From the NCBI RefSeq assembly GCF_000332475.2, contig NZ_AOGX02000041.1:1-31991 (forward strand): 31,991 nt of DNA. The letters are read 5' to 3'. Source of the stretch: Leptospira yanagawae serovar Saopaulo str. Sao Paulo = ATCC 700523. Its GTDB lineage: Bacteria > Spirochaetota > Leptospiria > Leptospirales > Leptospiraceae. The translations under genes were made by a program, and so were the position numbers. The notes beneath the pieces were generated by a model. That model searched no databases. It was not told the origin of the DNA and worked only from the letters and a program-made list of their open reading frames with translations. Shown here piece by piece: positions 9,761 through 18,178 of the stretch; the first letter of the stretch is position 1, and each line of letters opens with the position of its first letter.

Positions 9761-11238
9761 TTCGCTTTTTCCTCTAATTTTTTGGAACGATTCAATTGCT
9801 CTGACATCTCCGCATCTAAAACTTTTTTGATCACTTTCGGATCATCTGTTAAGACTTTCACTCGACCTTGTTTTTTTGCTTCTTCTAAGTTGATGACCGT
9901 TCCCGTAGGGATATCATCATAACCAGCAAAATTTCCTTTCACTACGGCAATAACAACCCTTGGTCCATCATAGGTAATGAAAATTGGACCATCCACTGCT
10001 GTGAGTAAAATCTGTGGTGGTAAGGCTGTGAGTGCCGTGTAACCCAAGACAACACCAGAACTCATCGTATACATTCCCGCTTCTGCAACTCCCGTTGTGA
10101 GGTCATACGTAAGACCCGTTGCATACGCTGCCGATTCAATCCCAACCCCACCTGTCGTTCCAATCGCACCTCCGGCTGTTGTCGCAGCCACTGAGGTCAC
10201 TTGGTTGAAGAGGGCAATGGAGGTTCCCGAAGTGTAAGTAGGAACAGTTGCCGATGCTGAAAGAATCCCAATCGAACTAAAAAGTCCTGCTTCTAAAGTA
10301 GGAGAAAAAACTCGGTATCCCGATTTTGTTCCATAATAAAAAACCAAACCGGTTGAAACCAAAGCATTGGAAGAGAAGTTCATACCTTGCGAAAGGGGAA
10401 CATACACTCCATTCACAAGTAAAAGTTCACCAGTGTTCACCGTTGTTTTGGCAACAGGGGAAACAACCACTTCCTTCAAAGCAACCGTATACCCTTGGAA
10501 GATATCAACAAGCGCCAGAAGGGCATTGCCTCTTTCACCTGACTCTTCATAATTTCTCGTAAATTCATCCGATGCTTTTTTAAAAGAATCACTCCAAGAG
10601 TTCATTACGTTTTTGGAATTGGTTTTGAGTGTGGATGCGAAGAGTTGATTGAGTTGGCTCGATTTTTGGTCTCTCACATCCGCATACCGATTTAGTTCTT
10701 TATCCAGTACATCGATATCAGCTTTAACTCTTGGAACCAAATACACATAACCCAAAACAAATCGGTCCCCTGCTTCACTAAAACTGGTTTTGGATAACTT
10801 CCACTCTTCTTTTGATAACTGAACACCTGCATCATAAATGTCTTCTGTTCTTTTGGTTCCCTCAGAATACCCTTCCTTGGTCCAATTTTTCACAGCATTC
10901 ATCGTACTACCAAGTTTTCCTGGAAAATCTTCACTTCGTTTTTTTAATTTAACGAGTACCATTGCTTTGGCAACGTTCGCACTCATCAAATTTTCTTTGG
11001 AAAGGTCGATTGCCTTTTTGCCGGAAGGGATCACGGCCCAACCATGTTCATATAGATTTTTCCTAGAACCAAGTGAGTTGGCAGTTAATGGTGCAATCTT
11101 TTTAAACGATTGCGGTTTGTCAGAGGAAACAACGGATTCTCCAAATACTTTCTCTGATTTTTGTTTACTCAAACAACTAACAAAATTTACGACAAAAACC
11201 AAAACGATAATACAATACAATTTCAAATGGTACTTCAT
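9757..11238 (-). CDS. Lipoprotein of unknown function, first gene of a paralogous pair
   Basis: The product is 493 residues from the ATG at 11238. I chose this start because it gives a clean signal peptide (MKYHLKLYCIIVLVFVVNFVSC, Cys22 lipidated; a break is implied after residue 20). A TTG at 11277 would add 13 polar residues. Neither start has a good ribosome site. A charged helical region follows to about residue 230, then a Gly/Ala/Thr/Ser-rich stretch (~230-420), and a C-terminal module (VINLEEAKKQGRVKVL) homologous to that of the downstream protein. It forms an operon with the 598-residue paralogue and the truncated REC-GGDEF gene, and is divergent from opgG. Function unknown; no known domain recognised. 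Confidence 0.78.
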   Translation of the reverse strand: MKYHLKLYCIIVLVFVVNFVSCLSKQKSEKVFGESVVSSDKPQSFKKIAPLTANSLGSRKNLYEHGWAVIPSGKKAIDLSKENLMSANVAKAMVLVKLKKRSEDFPGKLGSTMNAVKNWTKEGYSEGTKRTEDIYDAGVQLSKEEWKLSKTSFSEAGDRFVLGYVYLVPRVKADIDVLDKELNRYADVRDQKSSQLNQLFASTLKTNSKNVMNSWSDSFKKASDEFTRNYEESGERGNALLALVDIFQGYTVALKEVVVSPVAKTTVNTGELLLVNGVYVPLSQGMNFSSNALVSTGLVFYYGTKSGYRVFSPTLEAGLFSSIGILSASATVPTYTSGTSIALFNQVTSVAATTAGGAIGTTGGVGIESAAYATGLTYDLTTGVAEAGMYTMSSGVVLGYTALTALPPQILLTAVDGPIFITYDGPRVVIAVVKGNFAGYDDIPTGTVINLEEAKKQGRVKVLTDDPKVIKKVLDAEMSEQLNRSKKLEEKAK

Positions 11239-11380
11239 AAGTTGGGAGAAAGATAAAGAACGAAATGAATCATGCAACTGAAAAATATTTTCCCATTGCT
11301 TAATCCATGTTTAGTGAAACAATTTTACTACATCCCGTAATTTGAATGACCGATCCAAATGATTTCAAAGACTCATTCTT

Positions 11381-12955
11381 ATGAAGAAATTAAACATATA
11401 TTTTGCCATCATTGCCATTTTATTATGTGTCTTGGTTGTCTTTAAAAAAAATGATTTAACAGTTCATGCACTCATCTCTCTTTTTTCGATCACCCCCAAT
11501 TCTGAAATTTTTGATTTCAACGCGGTAGACCAAATTGCAAAACAAAAATTGAAATCAAAATACGTTCCAACCCCTGTGTTTAAAATTCCAGGACTCGATG
11601 GAATCAGTTTTGAGGATTATAGGCAAATTGAATACAAACCAGATGTTGCCATTTGGAAAAATTTAGCACTCCCTTACCAATTGCATTTTTTCCACCCAGG
11701 GCATATTTATAGCAATGGGATTAAAATTTATGAAGTGATCGAAGAAAAACCAGTTGAGATTCCTTATGATTCCTCTCGATTCCACTTTGGTAACCTCCCA
11801 CTCACAGACGACTTCTTTGAGTTGAGTAAAAAATTGCAATACACTGGCTTTCGAGTCCATTATCCCATCAACCATAAGGAAGCCTTGGAGGAATTTTTAG
11901 TATTCCAAGGTTCATCTTATTTCCGAGCACTATCGAAAGACCAAGTGTATGGCTTATCGGGTAGAGGACTTGCCATCAACACCGGCCCTGAAGGAAAAGA
12001 AGAATTCCCAATCTTTGAAAGCTTTTATATCAAACGCCCCGAAAAGAACGATTCCTCCATTTTGATTTATGCCATTATGAACAGTGAATCTGTGGCAGGT
12101 GCATATGAATTTTTTGTCACACCTGGCGAAATCACAACCATCGATATACGAGCTAAAATTTATTTAAGAAAGAAAATCAAACGATTGGGACTCTCTCCCA
12201 TCACTTCTATGTTTCTCTATGGAGAATCCAATATTCCAATCCTTGGAAACATCCACCCCGAGATCCATGACTCTGATGGACTCCTCACCTACCTTGGGGA
12301 AGACAACTGGGAATGGAGGCCTCTTATCAATCCCAAAAAAACCAAACTGACAAGTATCGAACTGAACCATCCCAAGGGTTTTGGCCTCATCCAAAGGGAT
12401 CGAAAATTTAAAAGTTACCAAGACGAAAAATTGTTATACCATCGTCGGCCAAGTGTTTGGGTAGAACCAAAAGGAGATTGGGGAGAAGGTGAACTGTATC
12501 TTTTGGAATTCACAACCAATCTCGATTCCGATGACAACATAACGATTTTTTGGGAACCAAACATTCCTCCAAATTTGAAAGAAGGATACGAGTTCCAATA
12601 TAGATTGAGTTATATTGAAAAATCACCCGAAACACATCAGTTAGGAAAAACTTCATCCTATTATAAAGGAACAGATCCTTTGTTCCCTAAAGAAAAAATG
12701 TTAACCCTATACTTTACCGGTGATGTTCTAAAGGCCTTAGATCCAAAAACAGAACTGAAAGCCATCATCAAAAATGACATGATCCCAACGGATCAAATTC
12801 GTTATCAAATCGAAAAGATACGTGAACTTGACCAATGGAGACTACAAATTTGGCATTCATCGCCAATAGAAGTTTCGAATTGGAAGGTTCATTTAGAGAA
12901 AGAAAATCAAAAAATCACAGAAACATGGATCTACAGAGATGGCATTTCAAAATAA
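11381..12955 (+). CDS. opgG: OpgG/MdoG, periplasmic glucan biosynthesis protein
   Basis: OpgG is the periplasmic protein needed to make osmoregulated periplasmic glucans after OpgH exports the chain. The 524-residue length equals that of the family (E. coli 511). An N-terminal signal/anchor segment (residues 1-21) is followed by an MdoG domain: FKIPGLDGISFEDYRQIEYKP near residues 65-85 (quoted in part), the GLSGRGLAINTG segment, SMFLYGE, and WVEPKGDWGEGELYLLE. It is the first gene of opgG-small membrane protein-opgH, overlapping the next gene by 17 bp. The 142-bp region to the divergent lipoprotein operon must hold both promoters; no clear boxes or ribosome site were seen. Confidence 0.94.
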   Translation: MKKLNIYFAIIAILLCVLVVFKKNDLTVHALISLFSITPNSEIFDFNAVDQIAKQKLKSKYVPTPVFKIPGLDGISFEDYRQIEYKPDVAIWKNLALPYQLHFFHPGHIYSNGIKIYEVIEEKPVEIPYDSSRFHFGNLPLTDDFFELSKKLQYTGFRVHYPINHKEALEEFLVFQGSSYFRALSKDQVYGLSGRGLAINTGPEGKEEFPIFESFYIKRPEKNDSSILIYAIMNSESVAGAYEFFVTPGEITTIDIRAKIYLRKKIKRLGLSPITSMFLYGESNIPILGNIHPEIHDSDGLLTYLGEDNWEWRPLINPKKTKLTSIELNHPKGFGLIQRDRKFKSYQDEKLLYHRRPSVWVEPKGDWGEGELYLLEFTTNLDSDDNITIFWEPNIPPNLKEGYEFQYRLSYIEKSPETHQLGKTSSYYKGTDPLFPKEKMLTLYFTGDVLKALDPKTELKAIIKNDMIPTDQIRYQIEKIRELDQWRLQIWHSSPIEVSNWKVHLEKENQKITETWIYRDGISK

Positions 12956-13328
12956 TACTTTGTATCAAATCGAGTTAAGTGAACGTTTGCGAACTTTCCT
13001 TTTGTTATCAGGAATTCAGAATGAATACAGTATCGCAAATACACTCTCCCATTTTTTCCAAAACACCAACATCTCTTACCAATGGGACAAAGATTGGGCC
13101 CTTTGGATGGGTTATGTAAAAACAATGAACATCAGCACTGAATCCCCTCTTCCCTTCCCTGACAGAGCCTGGCAATTTGGTTCCATGGTTCCTAAGGATT
13201 CCGACTGGAAAATGGATCCCATCAAATCAAAAGAATCCATCATCAGTTCGTTTAAACCCATCTTCATTTTAGTTTCCATATTCACTTGGACTGCACTCTA
13301 TTATCTCATCATCTTTAGGTTATTATGA
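12939..13328 (+). CDS. Small single-span membrane protein between opgG and opgH
   Basis: This 129-residue protein has a soluble N-terminal region and one C-terminal membrane segment (PIFILVSIFTWTALYYLIIF). Its start lies inside the end of opgG (17-bp overlap) and its stop overlaps the opgH start as ATGA, so all three are translationally coupled. The next protein, OpgH, is 680 residues and lacks the ~140-residue cytoplasmic N-terminal region of proteobacterial OpgH (847 residues in E. coli). The segment ESPLPFPDRAW recalls the proline-rich APLAMP-type stretch near the start of some OpgH proteins. I infer a split-off OpgH N-terminal or regulatory part, or an accessory subunit. No named family was recognised. 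Confidence 0.75.
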   Translation: MAFQNNTLYQIELSERLRTFLLLSGIQNEYSIANTLSHFFQNTNISYQWDKDWALWMGYVKTMNISTESPLPFPDRAWQFGSMVPKDSDWKMDPIKSKESIISSFKPIFILVSIFTWTALYYLIIFRLL

Positions 13329-15367
13329 TCCAATTACATCGTTTTCTATTTTTCATTGTTTTTATAATACCAATCATCATCGGGTTATCTACTTTTGCAC
13401 AAATCATCTCCTTTGGTGGAGTTGAGTTAACCGAGTATTACCAATTCATCACCTTACTCTTCCTTTTGCCCATGTTATCCTATGGTGCAACCACTTCCCT
13501 GTTTGGATTTTTGATCTCTCTCTTTAAAAAAGGGGATCCCTTATTCAAAGCAAAAAAAATCCCCGAGAATGAATTGGATTTCCAAAGCATCGAAAAAGCC
13601 TCCGTTGCCCTTGTGATGCCCGTCTATGAAGAAAATGAAGTTTCGATCTTTGCAAGGATCAAAGTCATTTATGAATCACTCGAAAGATACCATTCCCTTC
13701 CCAAATTAGATTTTTTCATCTTAAGTGATACGAGAACTCCAGAAAAATGGATCAAAGAAGAAGCGGCTTACCTTGGTTTATGTGAAGCAACTGGAAATTA
13801 CAAAAAATTCCATTACCGAAGAAGGAAAAGTAACCTAAATGGGAAAAGTGGTAATATCGCTGATTTTTGTCGTCGTTGGGGAAATCGTTATGAGTACATG
13901 ATCATCTTAGATGCTGATAGTTTGATGAGTGGTAACATCATCGTACAACTCATTGCCATGATGCAACAAAACCCGAAGGCAGGGATCATCCAAACCAATT
14001 CTAAATTATTCCGTGCTACAACCCTTTTCCAAAAACTAACTGAATTTTCCTCCTATTTATTTAGTTCTTATTTCTTAAAAGGGGCAAGTTTTTGGCAGAT
14101 CAATGCCAATAGTTATTGGGGGCATAATGCCATCTTACGCATCAAACCGTTTATGGAATACTGTGCACTCCCCCACCTTCCTGAGTATGGTGGGCTAGGA
14201 GGAAAAATTCTAAGCCATGATACAGTGGAAGCAAGCCTGATGAGAAAGGCTGGATTTGAAGTTTTATGTGCCTATGAACTGGAAGGAAGTTACGAAGAGA
14301 ATCCTCCGAATATCATCGATGTTTTGAAACGAGACCAGAGATGGTGCCAAGGGAACATGCAACATTTTTGGTTTTTATTTGGGAAAAAGATTCCACCCAT
14401 CAATCGGATCCACATCTTAAATGGAATTTTGTCTTATCTCAATTCACCCATTTGGCTTTGTTACATCCTACTCAGTTTGTGGAACTATATAGAAGAAAGT
14501 AAGTTTCTCAACTATTCGATGTTGCCAGAAGAGTTTGAATATTTCAAAGCTCAAATTTATGAACCCCTGTATTTAAAACTTTTGTATCTTTCCTTAGTCC
14601 TTCTTTTTTTACCAAGAGTTTTAAGTTACTTGAGTTTACCAATCAGACAAATTTTCCAAAAGTTTCCAGCCTTCTTTTTAGAAACTTTATTTTCCATCCT
14701 CATCGCACCCATCTACATGATTTACCATAGCATTTTTGTGGTGTCCATTTTCCTAAATAAAAAGATTTCATGGGGACCCCAGAACCGCGATGCAGAATCA
14801 AGTTATCCCTTCTCTTATGTGGTTTCCTCATTTTTTGGAATCACAATCCTTGGGCTTGTTTCTGCTTATATCAGTTACTCCTATTCCCTTATGCTTTTTT
14901 TCTTAACCATGCCCATTTGGATTGGTTGGACTCTCTCCATCCCTCTTGTAATTTTGACAAGCCGCGAACAAAAATCCTTTCAACCGTTTTTTGATCTATC
15001 CTATTGGAAACCGAATTTAGAACTAACAAACAATTTGAGAGAAGAACTCAATCGAAGTGGTCAAAATCGAATGGAAGGCAAAGAAATTTTTTATGCTCTT
15101 GCACATCCAATTTTCCACAAGAAACACAAACAATTACAAGGGAACAAATCATACCGGTCCAAAGTTTCGGATTCAATCACAAAGGATTTCGAAATTTTAC
15201 TGGAAGAAGGACCCGATCGTTTGGATCGAAAAAAGATGTTAAACATCCTTTCCAATCGAGAATTGTTAGATCTATTTTTTCAAAAATTTTGGACCTCTGA
15301 AAAATCCAAATGGGGGACTTATTGGAAAAACATTTGGCAAGAGATCAACCCATCTTCTTTTCCATAA
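13325..15367 (+). CDS. opgH: OpgH/MdoH, membrane glucosyltransferase for periplasmic glucans
   Basis: OpgH is the inner-membrane GT2-type enzyme that polymerises glucose from UDP-glucose and passes the chain to the periplasm. Two membrane segments lie in residues 5-65. The catalytic domain has VALVMPVYEENE (95-106), DAD (196-198), the acceptor-site LSHD (297-300) and the product motif DQRWCQGN (337-344). Four or more membrane segments lie between residues ~360 and 560. At 680 residues it is shorter than proteobacterial OpgH at the N-terminus; a separate 129-residue protein upstream may supply what is missing. The ATG overlaps the upstream stop (ATGA). The 3' end overlaps the opposing hydrolase gene by 23 bp. 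Confidence 0.94.
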   Translation: MIQLHRFLFFIVFIIPIIIGLSTFAQIISFGGVELTEYYQFITLLFLLPMLSYGATTSLFGFLISLFKKGDPLFKAKKIPENELDFQSIEKASVALVMPVYEENEVSIFARIKVIYESLERYHSLPKLDFFILSDTRTPEKWIKEEAAYLGLCEATGNYKKFHYRRRKSNLNGKSGNIADFCRRWGNRYEYMIILDADSLMSGNIIVQLIAMMQQNPKAGIIQTNSKLFRATTLFQKLTEFSSYLFSSYFLKGASFWQINANSYWGHNAILRIKPFMEYCALPHLPEYGGLGGKILSHDTVEASLMRKAGFEVLCAYELEGSYEENPPNIIDVLKRDQRWCQGNMQHFWFLFGKKIPPINRIHILNGILSYLNSPIWLCYILLSLWNYIEESKFLNYSMLPEEFEYFKAQIYEPLYLKLLYLSLVLLFLPRVLSYLSLPIRQIFQKFPAFFLETLFSILIAPIYMIYHSIFVVSIFLNKKISWGPQNRDAESSYPFSYVVSSFFGITILGLVSAYISYSYSLMLFFLTMPIWIGWTLSIPLVILTSREQKSFQPFFDLSYWKPNLELTNNLREELNRSGQNRMEGKEIFYALAHPIFHKKHKQLQGNKSYRSKVSDSITKDFEILLEEGPDRLDRKKMLNILSNRELLDLFFQKFWTSEKSKWGTYWKNIWQEINPSSFP

Positions 15368-16310
15368 TCCTCCAATAATACGAGGATCGTTTCCAGTCTT
15401 CAATAAAACCGCAGTGACCACCTTTCGCTTCAATGACCACATCAATGTAAGCGGAAGTTGGGATTTCCGTGAACTCTTTCCAAGGGATCACGGGATCATC
15501 CATAGAAGTCAATATGGTGGTTGGGACCTTGATTGATTTGAAAAAAAGATCATTCAAAGTATAAGATAAAAAATATTCGTCAACGGAACGAAACTGCGAA
15601 AACTCTTTCACCATTTTTTCAGTTAGATCCATCACCGATTCGTATCGGTCCAAGTCATGAAAGGAATACAAATGAGGGAAGAGTTGGCCTTTTTTCTCTA
15701 AAGAAGATTTCCATGATTTTAAAAAATATTTCCGAAGGAAAGGATGGTCATCCATTTTGATGGTGGCACGTTTGGGATCAAGTGCTGGGCTAAAGGCAAA
15801 ACAATGTTTGAGCCCTGGAATCTTTTGATCTCCTTTGGCTGTGCTATGCTTGCCCGCCATTCGGAGTACAAAATTTCCACCAAGTGAAAACCCGGCCAAG
15901 TACACAGGAAGTTTGGACTTCACTGACTTTGCGAGTTCCAGTACGGCATCATAGGTTTCTTCCAATAAACTTCCATTAAAGATCCCTTCATTCAAATGGT
16001 GAGTATCACCGTGATCTCTCAAATTCAAACGGTAAACAGAATAATCTTTTGCTAAAAAATGTTTGGTGGTTCTGATGATGTAACTGGAATGGATACTGCC
16101 TTCCCAACCATGCACCAAGATGACGATGCCCTTGGGACTCGGAACGTCATGCACCCTTGCGAGTAGTGTGACACCTTTTTTTGTTTTTACCGACCTCCAC
16201 TCCCCTTCAAGATTTTTCCCATAGGACTTGTCTGCCTTTGACTTAAAGGAAGCCATAAAGGACTGCACCATGGGGCCAGAAAAAAGAGGAATCGGTTTGA
16301 ATAAACTCAT
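15345..16310 (-). CDS. YheT-like alpha/beta hydrolase
   Basis: The product is a 321-residue cytoplasmic hydrolase of the YheT/COG0429 type. Key features are the oxyanion region VILVHGWEGS (64-73), NLRDHGDTHH (96-105), the nucleophile GFSLGGN (Ser142), an acid at Asp271/Asp272 (TSMDDPVIPW) and His299 (KGGHCGF). The family is thought to act on small esters; the substrate is unknown. The ATG at 16310 follows AGGAAC about 8 nt away. It converges on opgH with overlapping 3' ends, so the two share no spacer for a terminator. Confidence 0.87.
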   Translation of the reverse strand: MSLFKPIPLFSGPMVQSFMASFKSKADKSYGKNLEGEWRSVKTKKGVTLLARVHDVPSPKGIVILVHGWEGSIHSSYIIRTTKHFLAKDYSVYRLNLRDHGDTHHLNEGIFNGSLLEETYDAVLELAKSVKSKLPVYLAGFSLGGNFVLRMAGKHSTAKGDQKIPGLKHCFAFSPALDPKRATIKMDDHPFLRKYFLKSWKSSLEKKGQLFPHLYSFHDLDRYESVMDLTEKMVKEFSQFRSVDEYFLSYTLNDLFFKSIKVPTTILTSMDDPVIPWKEFTEIPTSAYIDVVIEAKGGHCGFIEDWKRSSYYWRIMEKKMG

Positions 16311-16392
16311 CTTTGTCAGTTCCTAATCTGAAACAAAACTGTTATTTTACAATAAATTAACAAAACCCCATCCAGAACCTCGACTCTTTCCA

Positions 16393-16420
16393 TTGACAAA
16401 GACCCTTCCTTGGTTAGAAT
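16393..16420 (+). promoter_or_regulatory. Promoter of the small lipoprotein gene (apparently leaderless)
   Basis: There is a perfect -35 box TTGACA (16393-16398), a 16-bp spacer, and a -10 box TAGAAT (16415-16420). Only six bases separate the -10 box from the ATG at 16427, so the expected transcription start falls on the start codon. No ribosome site is present, which agrees with a leaderless mRNA. Confidence 0.6.
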
Positions 16421-16426
16421 TCAAAC

Positions 16427-16873
16427 ATGAGATACTTACCCCTTCCACTTCTCTTTTTTCTCTACACATGCCAAACCTATACCCCTTGGAAATCCGAATG
16501 GAAACAAAAAGACGGATCCGAAGTATTTTATGCTGCAGTCTCTGCCAAAGCGAGTCCTCAAGCAATCGAATCCGGTAGCCTTGCCATGCGAAGGACTACT
16601 TGTGTGAATGCAACAAACCTTCTCTCCACATCCCCAAAACTAACAAGCATTTTGTTAGAAAATGAATCCGTAGAACTCTCCGAATCAGAAGTCAAGGACT
16701 TGGGCCGTCTCATCGCTTCCCACAAAATCAAACCAAAACAAGATTCTTGCCAATCGGAAGAAGGTGGATTTATCCTTTCCAGTCCCGCTTGGGAAAATTG
16801 CCAATGTATGTACCTCATTGAGTATCCAGGTGGCAGATCCCAATTCCGCCAAGACATCACCCAAGTAAAATGA
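16427..16873 (+). CDS. Small lipoprotein of unknown function
   Basis: This 148-residue predicted lipoprotein has a short signal ending FLYTC (Cys15). The mature part has several cysteines (TTC, DSCQSE, NCQCMY) and a segment AKASPQAIESGSLAMRRTTC (residues ~40-59) that resembles the LPP20-like lipoprotein pattern seen in spirochaetes. It ends four bases before the opposing winged-helix gene. The start is fixed by the signal peptide and by the promoter immediately upstream. Role unknown. Confidence 0.75.
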   Translation: MRYLPLPLLFFLYTCQTYTPWKSEWKQKDGSEVFYAAVSAKASPQAIESGSLAMRRTTCVNATNLLSTSPKLTSILLENESVELSESEVKDLGRLIASHKIKPKQDSCQSEEGGFILSSPAWENCQCMYLIEYPGGRSQFRQDITQVK

Positions 16874-16876
16874 CCA

Positions 16877-17461
16877 CTAAGACTTCGGGGTGGCAAGCCA
16901 GCGTTCCCAGTACCGTAGCTGTAACCCCTTCAGATCTTCCGGACCATTTAGTTTGAGAAGAGACTCTCTTGTGGACTCCGACATTGTCGCAGTCATCCAA
17001 CTAAGGAACTGCCTCCATTTTTCCTCACCCGATTTTTCTCGTTTCCCATGTACTTGATTTTGTTTCTGTACTATTTGATTATAGGCCTTACCTTCATACA
17101 AGGCAGCCTCGGATCCACTTCCAAGACTCTCCCCTACCCTCACCCCACCTAGACTCTGATTTTCTTTCGTAAACGCGTTTAGGGATGATTCCCTTTTTTC
17201 CAATACAGGTTTCAAAAACCGCTTCCTACCATCAAAACGGGTTTGGACCAAAAGGCCTTTCTCTTTCAACTGTGAAACGAGTCGCGATATCGTATCTCGT
17301 TTCAATCGTAAGATCTTAGCAAAATATTCATTCGATGCATAACAGCCATCAATAGCATCCAAAGATACAATTTCCGCATACAACCGAATCTGATTCGGAT
17401 TTAAATCCAAATCATAAATCCATTGCGGAACCCAAACTCCCGTCCTTTCTTTCCCTTTCAT
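16877..17461 (-). CDS. Winged-helix replication-type protein, paralogue 1
   Basis: The 194-residue product is closely related to the protein at 20362-20955. Both have the order GxWxPxWI-LxL-AEIVSL-GCxASNxYF-DTISRL-FDGRxRFLKP. Residues ~10-85 form a winged helix of the type common in plasmid replication proteins (HTH_36-like). The C-terminal half is divergent and ends in a conserved-looking block (SWMTATMSESTRESLLKL). I start at the ATG at 17461, which has AGAGAGG four bases upstream; a TTG at 17479 is possible. The control region upstream is also related to that of the paralogue. I infer a replication initiator or its regulator, possibly a second, now specialised, replication module. Confidence 0.75.
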   Translation of the reverse strand: MKGKERTGVWVPQWIYDLDLNPNQIRLYAEIVSLDAIDGCYASNEYFAKILRLKRDTISRLVSQLKEKGLLVQTRFDGRKRFLKPVLEKRESSLNAFTKENQSLGGVRVGESLGSGSEAALYEGKAYNQIVQKQNQVHGKREKSGEEKWRQFLSWMTATMSESTRESLLKLNGPEDLKGLQLRYWERWLATPKS

Positions 17462-17608
17462 ACTCCCTCTCTTTTCCAACAGAGACCTTCGGTGCCCAAA
17501 AAACTTTTTTGTTCTTTGGCGTTTTACGTTACGAAGAAAACAAAGCTATCGCACCGTAATTGAATTTGGAAGTTTTTGCAAACGTCCATGTTTGGAATTC
17601 ATAGGAAT

Positions 17609-17649
17609 CCCAGGTGATGTATTTTGCGGTATATATGTGGAAGACCGCA
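17609..17649 (-). repeat. Stem-loop element E1
   Basis: On the minus strand: stem TGCGGT/ACCGCA, a 13-nt loop CTTCCACATATAT, four A/T bases, then the tail ACATCACCTGGG. The loop core CTWCCAC is shared with three other stem-loops around parAB. The stem shows compensatory changes against E2, which argues that the paired form matters. Confidence 0.6.
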
Positions 17650-17808
17650 TTCAGGAGTTAGAGGATACTCTCCCTTACTCCATGCTTCTATTCATCAGAA
17701 TGGATTTTTTTGTCAAGCCCAATGTGACATAATATTTGAACCCCAAATCCGACAATTAGTCGATTGGTTCCATGTGTTTTTGGTTTGCAATAGGGGAGGG
17801 AAGAGAGT

Positions 17809-17854
17809 CTTTCTGGACTGCTTCCACACAATCCAGAAAGTTTACATCACCCAG
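17809..17854 (+). repeat. Stem-loop element E3
   Basis: A 9-bp perfect stem CTTTCTGGA/TCCAGAAAG encloses a 14-nt loop CTGCTTCCACACAA, followed by TTT and the tail ACATCACCCAG. It faces away from E1, with 159 nt between the two stems. The tail matches E1 and not the elements of the other locus. Confidence 0.6.
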
Positions 17855-17984
17855 CGAAAGGGTTGAGATAAATATAAATTACATTCAAAATCGTACAAGA
17901 ATTTTTCTTTTTCTCACTTGGTTTTTTCTCTTTCTTTGGGCGCATCGAATCTATCCTTTTCCCAGATTGAACCGAGAAATCGAC

Positions 17985-18050
17985 CAGGCTCTTCGCTCCA
18001 AACCAAACCTTTCGGTTTTGTTTTCCGCTACGATCCTTTGCGCAGGGCAC
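17985..18050. repeat. REP-like palindromic element, degenerate copy B
   Basis: The parts occur in the same order as in copy A (4572-4641): GGCTCTTCGCTCCAA, a central hairpin AAACCAAACC-TTTC-GGTTTTGTTT with one mismatch (18000-18023), TTTCCGCTACGATCC, and a GC-rich end GCGCAGGGCAC. It lies between the first replication control region and the first parS-like palindrome. The rest of 17860-18090 is pyrimidine-rich, with no convincing gene. Confidence 0.5.
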
Positions 18051-18090
18051 CCCTCTTACACCAAAAATTTCAAATTTAGAATCTGAATCT

Positions 18091-18110
18091 AAGGTACGCC
18101 GGCGTACTTT
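18091..18110. promoter_or_regulatory. parS: parS-like palindrome 1, upstream of parA
   Basis: The core GTACGCCGGCGTAC (18094-18107) is a perfect 14-bp palindrome. It extends to 20 bp with one mismatched pair and lies about 70 bp upstream of the parA ATG. The same core occurs only once more in the window, at the parA-parB junction. Position and symmetry fit a ParB-binding centromere site that could also repress the par promoter. Confidence 0.75.
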
Positions 18111-18178
18111 TTAAAAATAAATTACGAAAACTTAATTTTCATTGCAACCGAAACTAGGAACAAAAAAATAAATCTGCA

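Larger units (their letters stand above)
17462..17860 (-). promoter_or_regulatory. Replication control region, copy 1 (upstream of paralogue 1)
   Basis: This is noncoding DNA that matches the region upstream of the paralogous gene at 20362. In order along the minus strand it has TTATGTCACATT (17732-17721), a -35-like TTGACA (17716-17711), a stem-loop (17649-17625), a 35-nt spacer, a block of 25 nt (17589-17565; 21 of 25 identical to the other copy) and CTTTGTTTTCTTC (17545-17533). An outward-facing second stem-loop lies at 17809-17840. It is the best candidate for an origin or copy-control region of this module. No DnaA box or tandem iterons were seen. Confidence 0.55.

Noticed and set aside
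17624..17866. 80-codon plus-strand frame in the control region
   Set aside because: It starts at TTG inside stem-loop E1 and crosses E3; the conserved features lie on DNA structure, not on this frame.
17772..18086. 104-codon plus-strand frame upstream of parA with a hydrophobic stretch
   Set aside because: It runs through stem-loop E3 and the REP-like element, has no ribosome site and shows no domain, so it is most likely a chance frame in control DNA.
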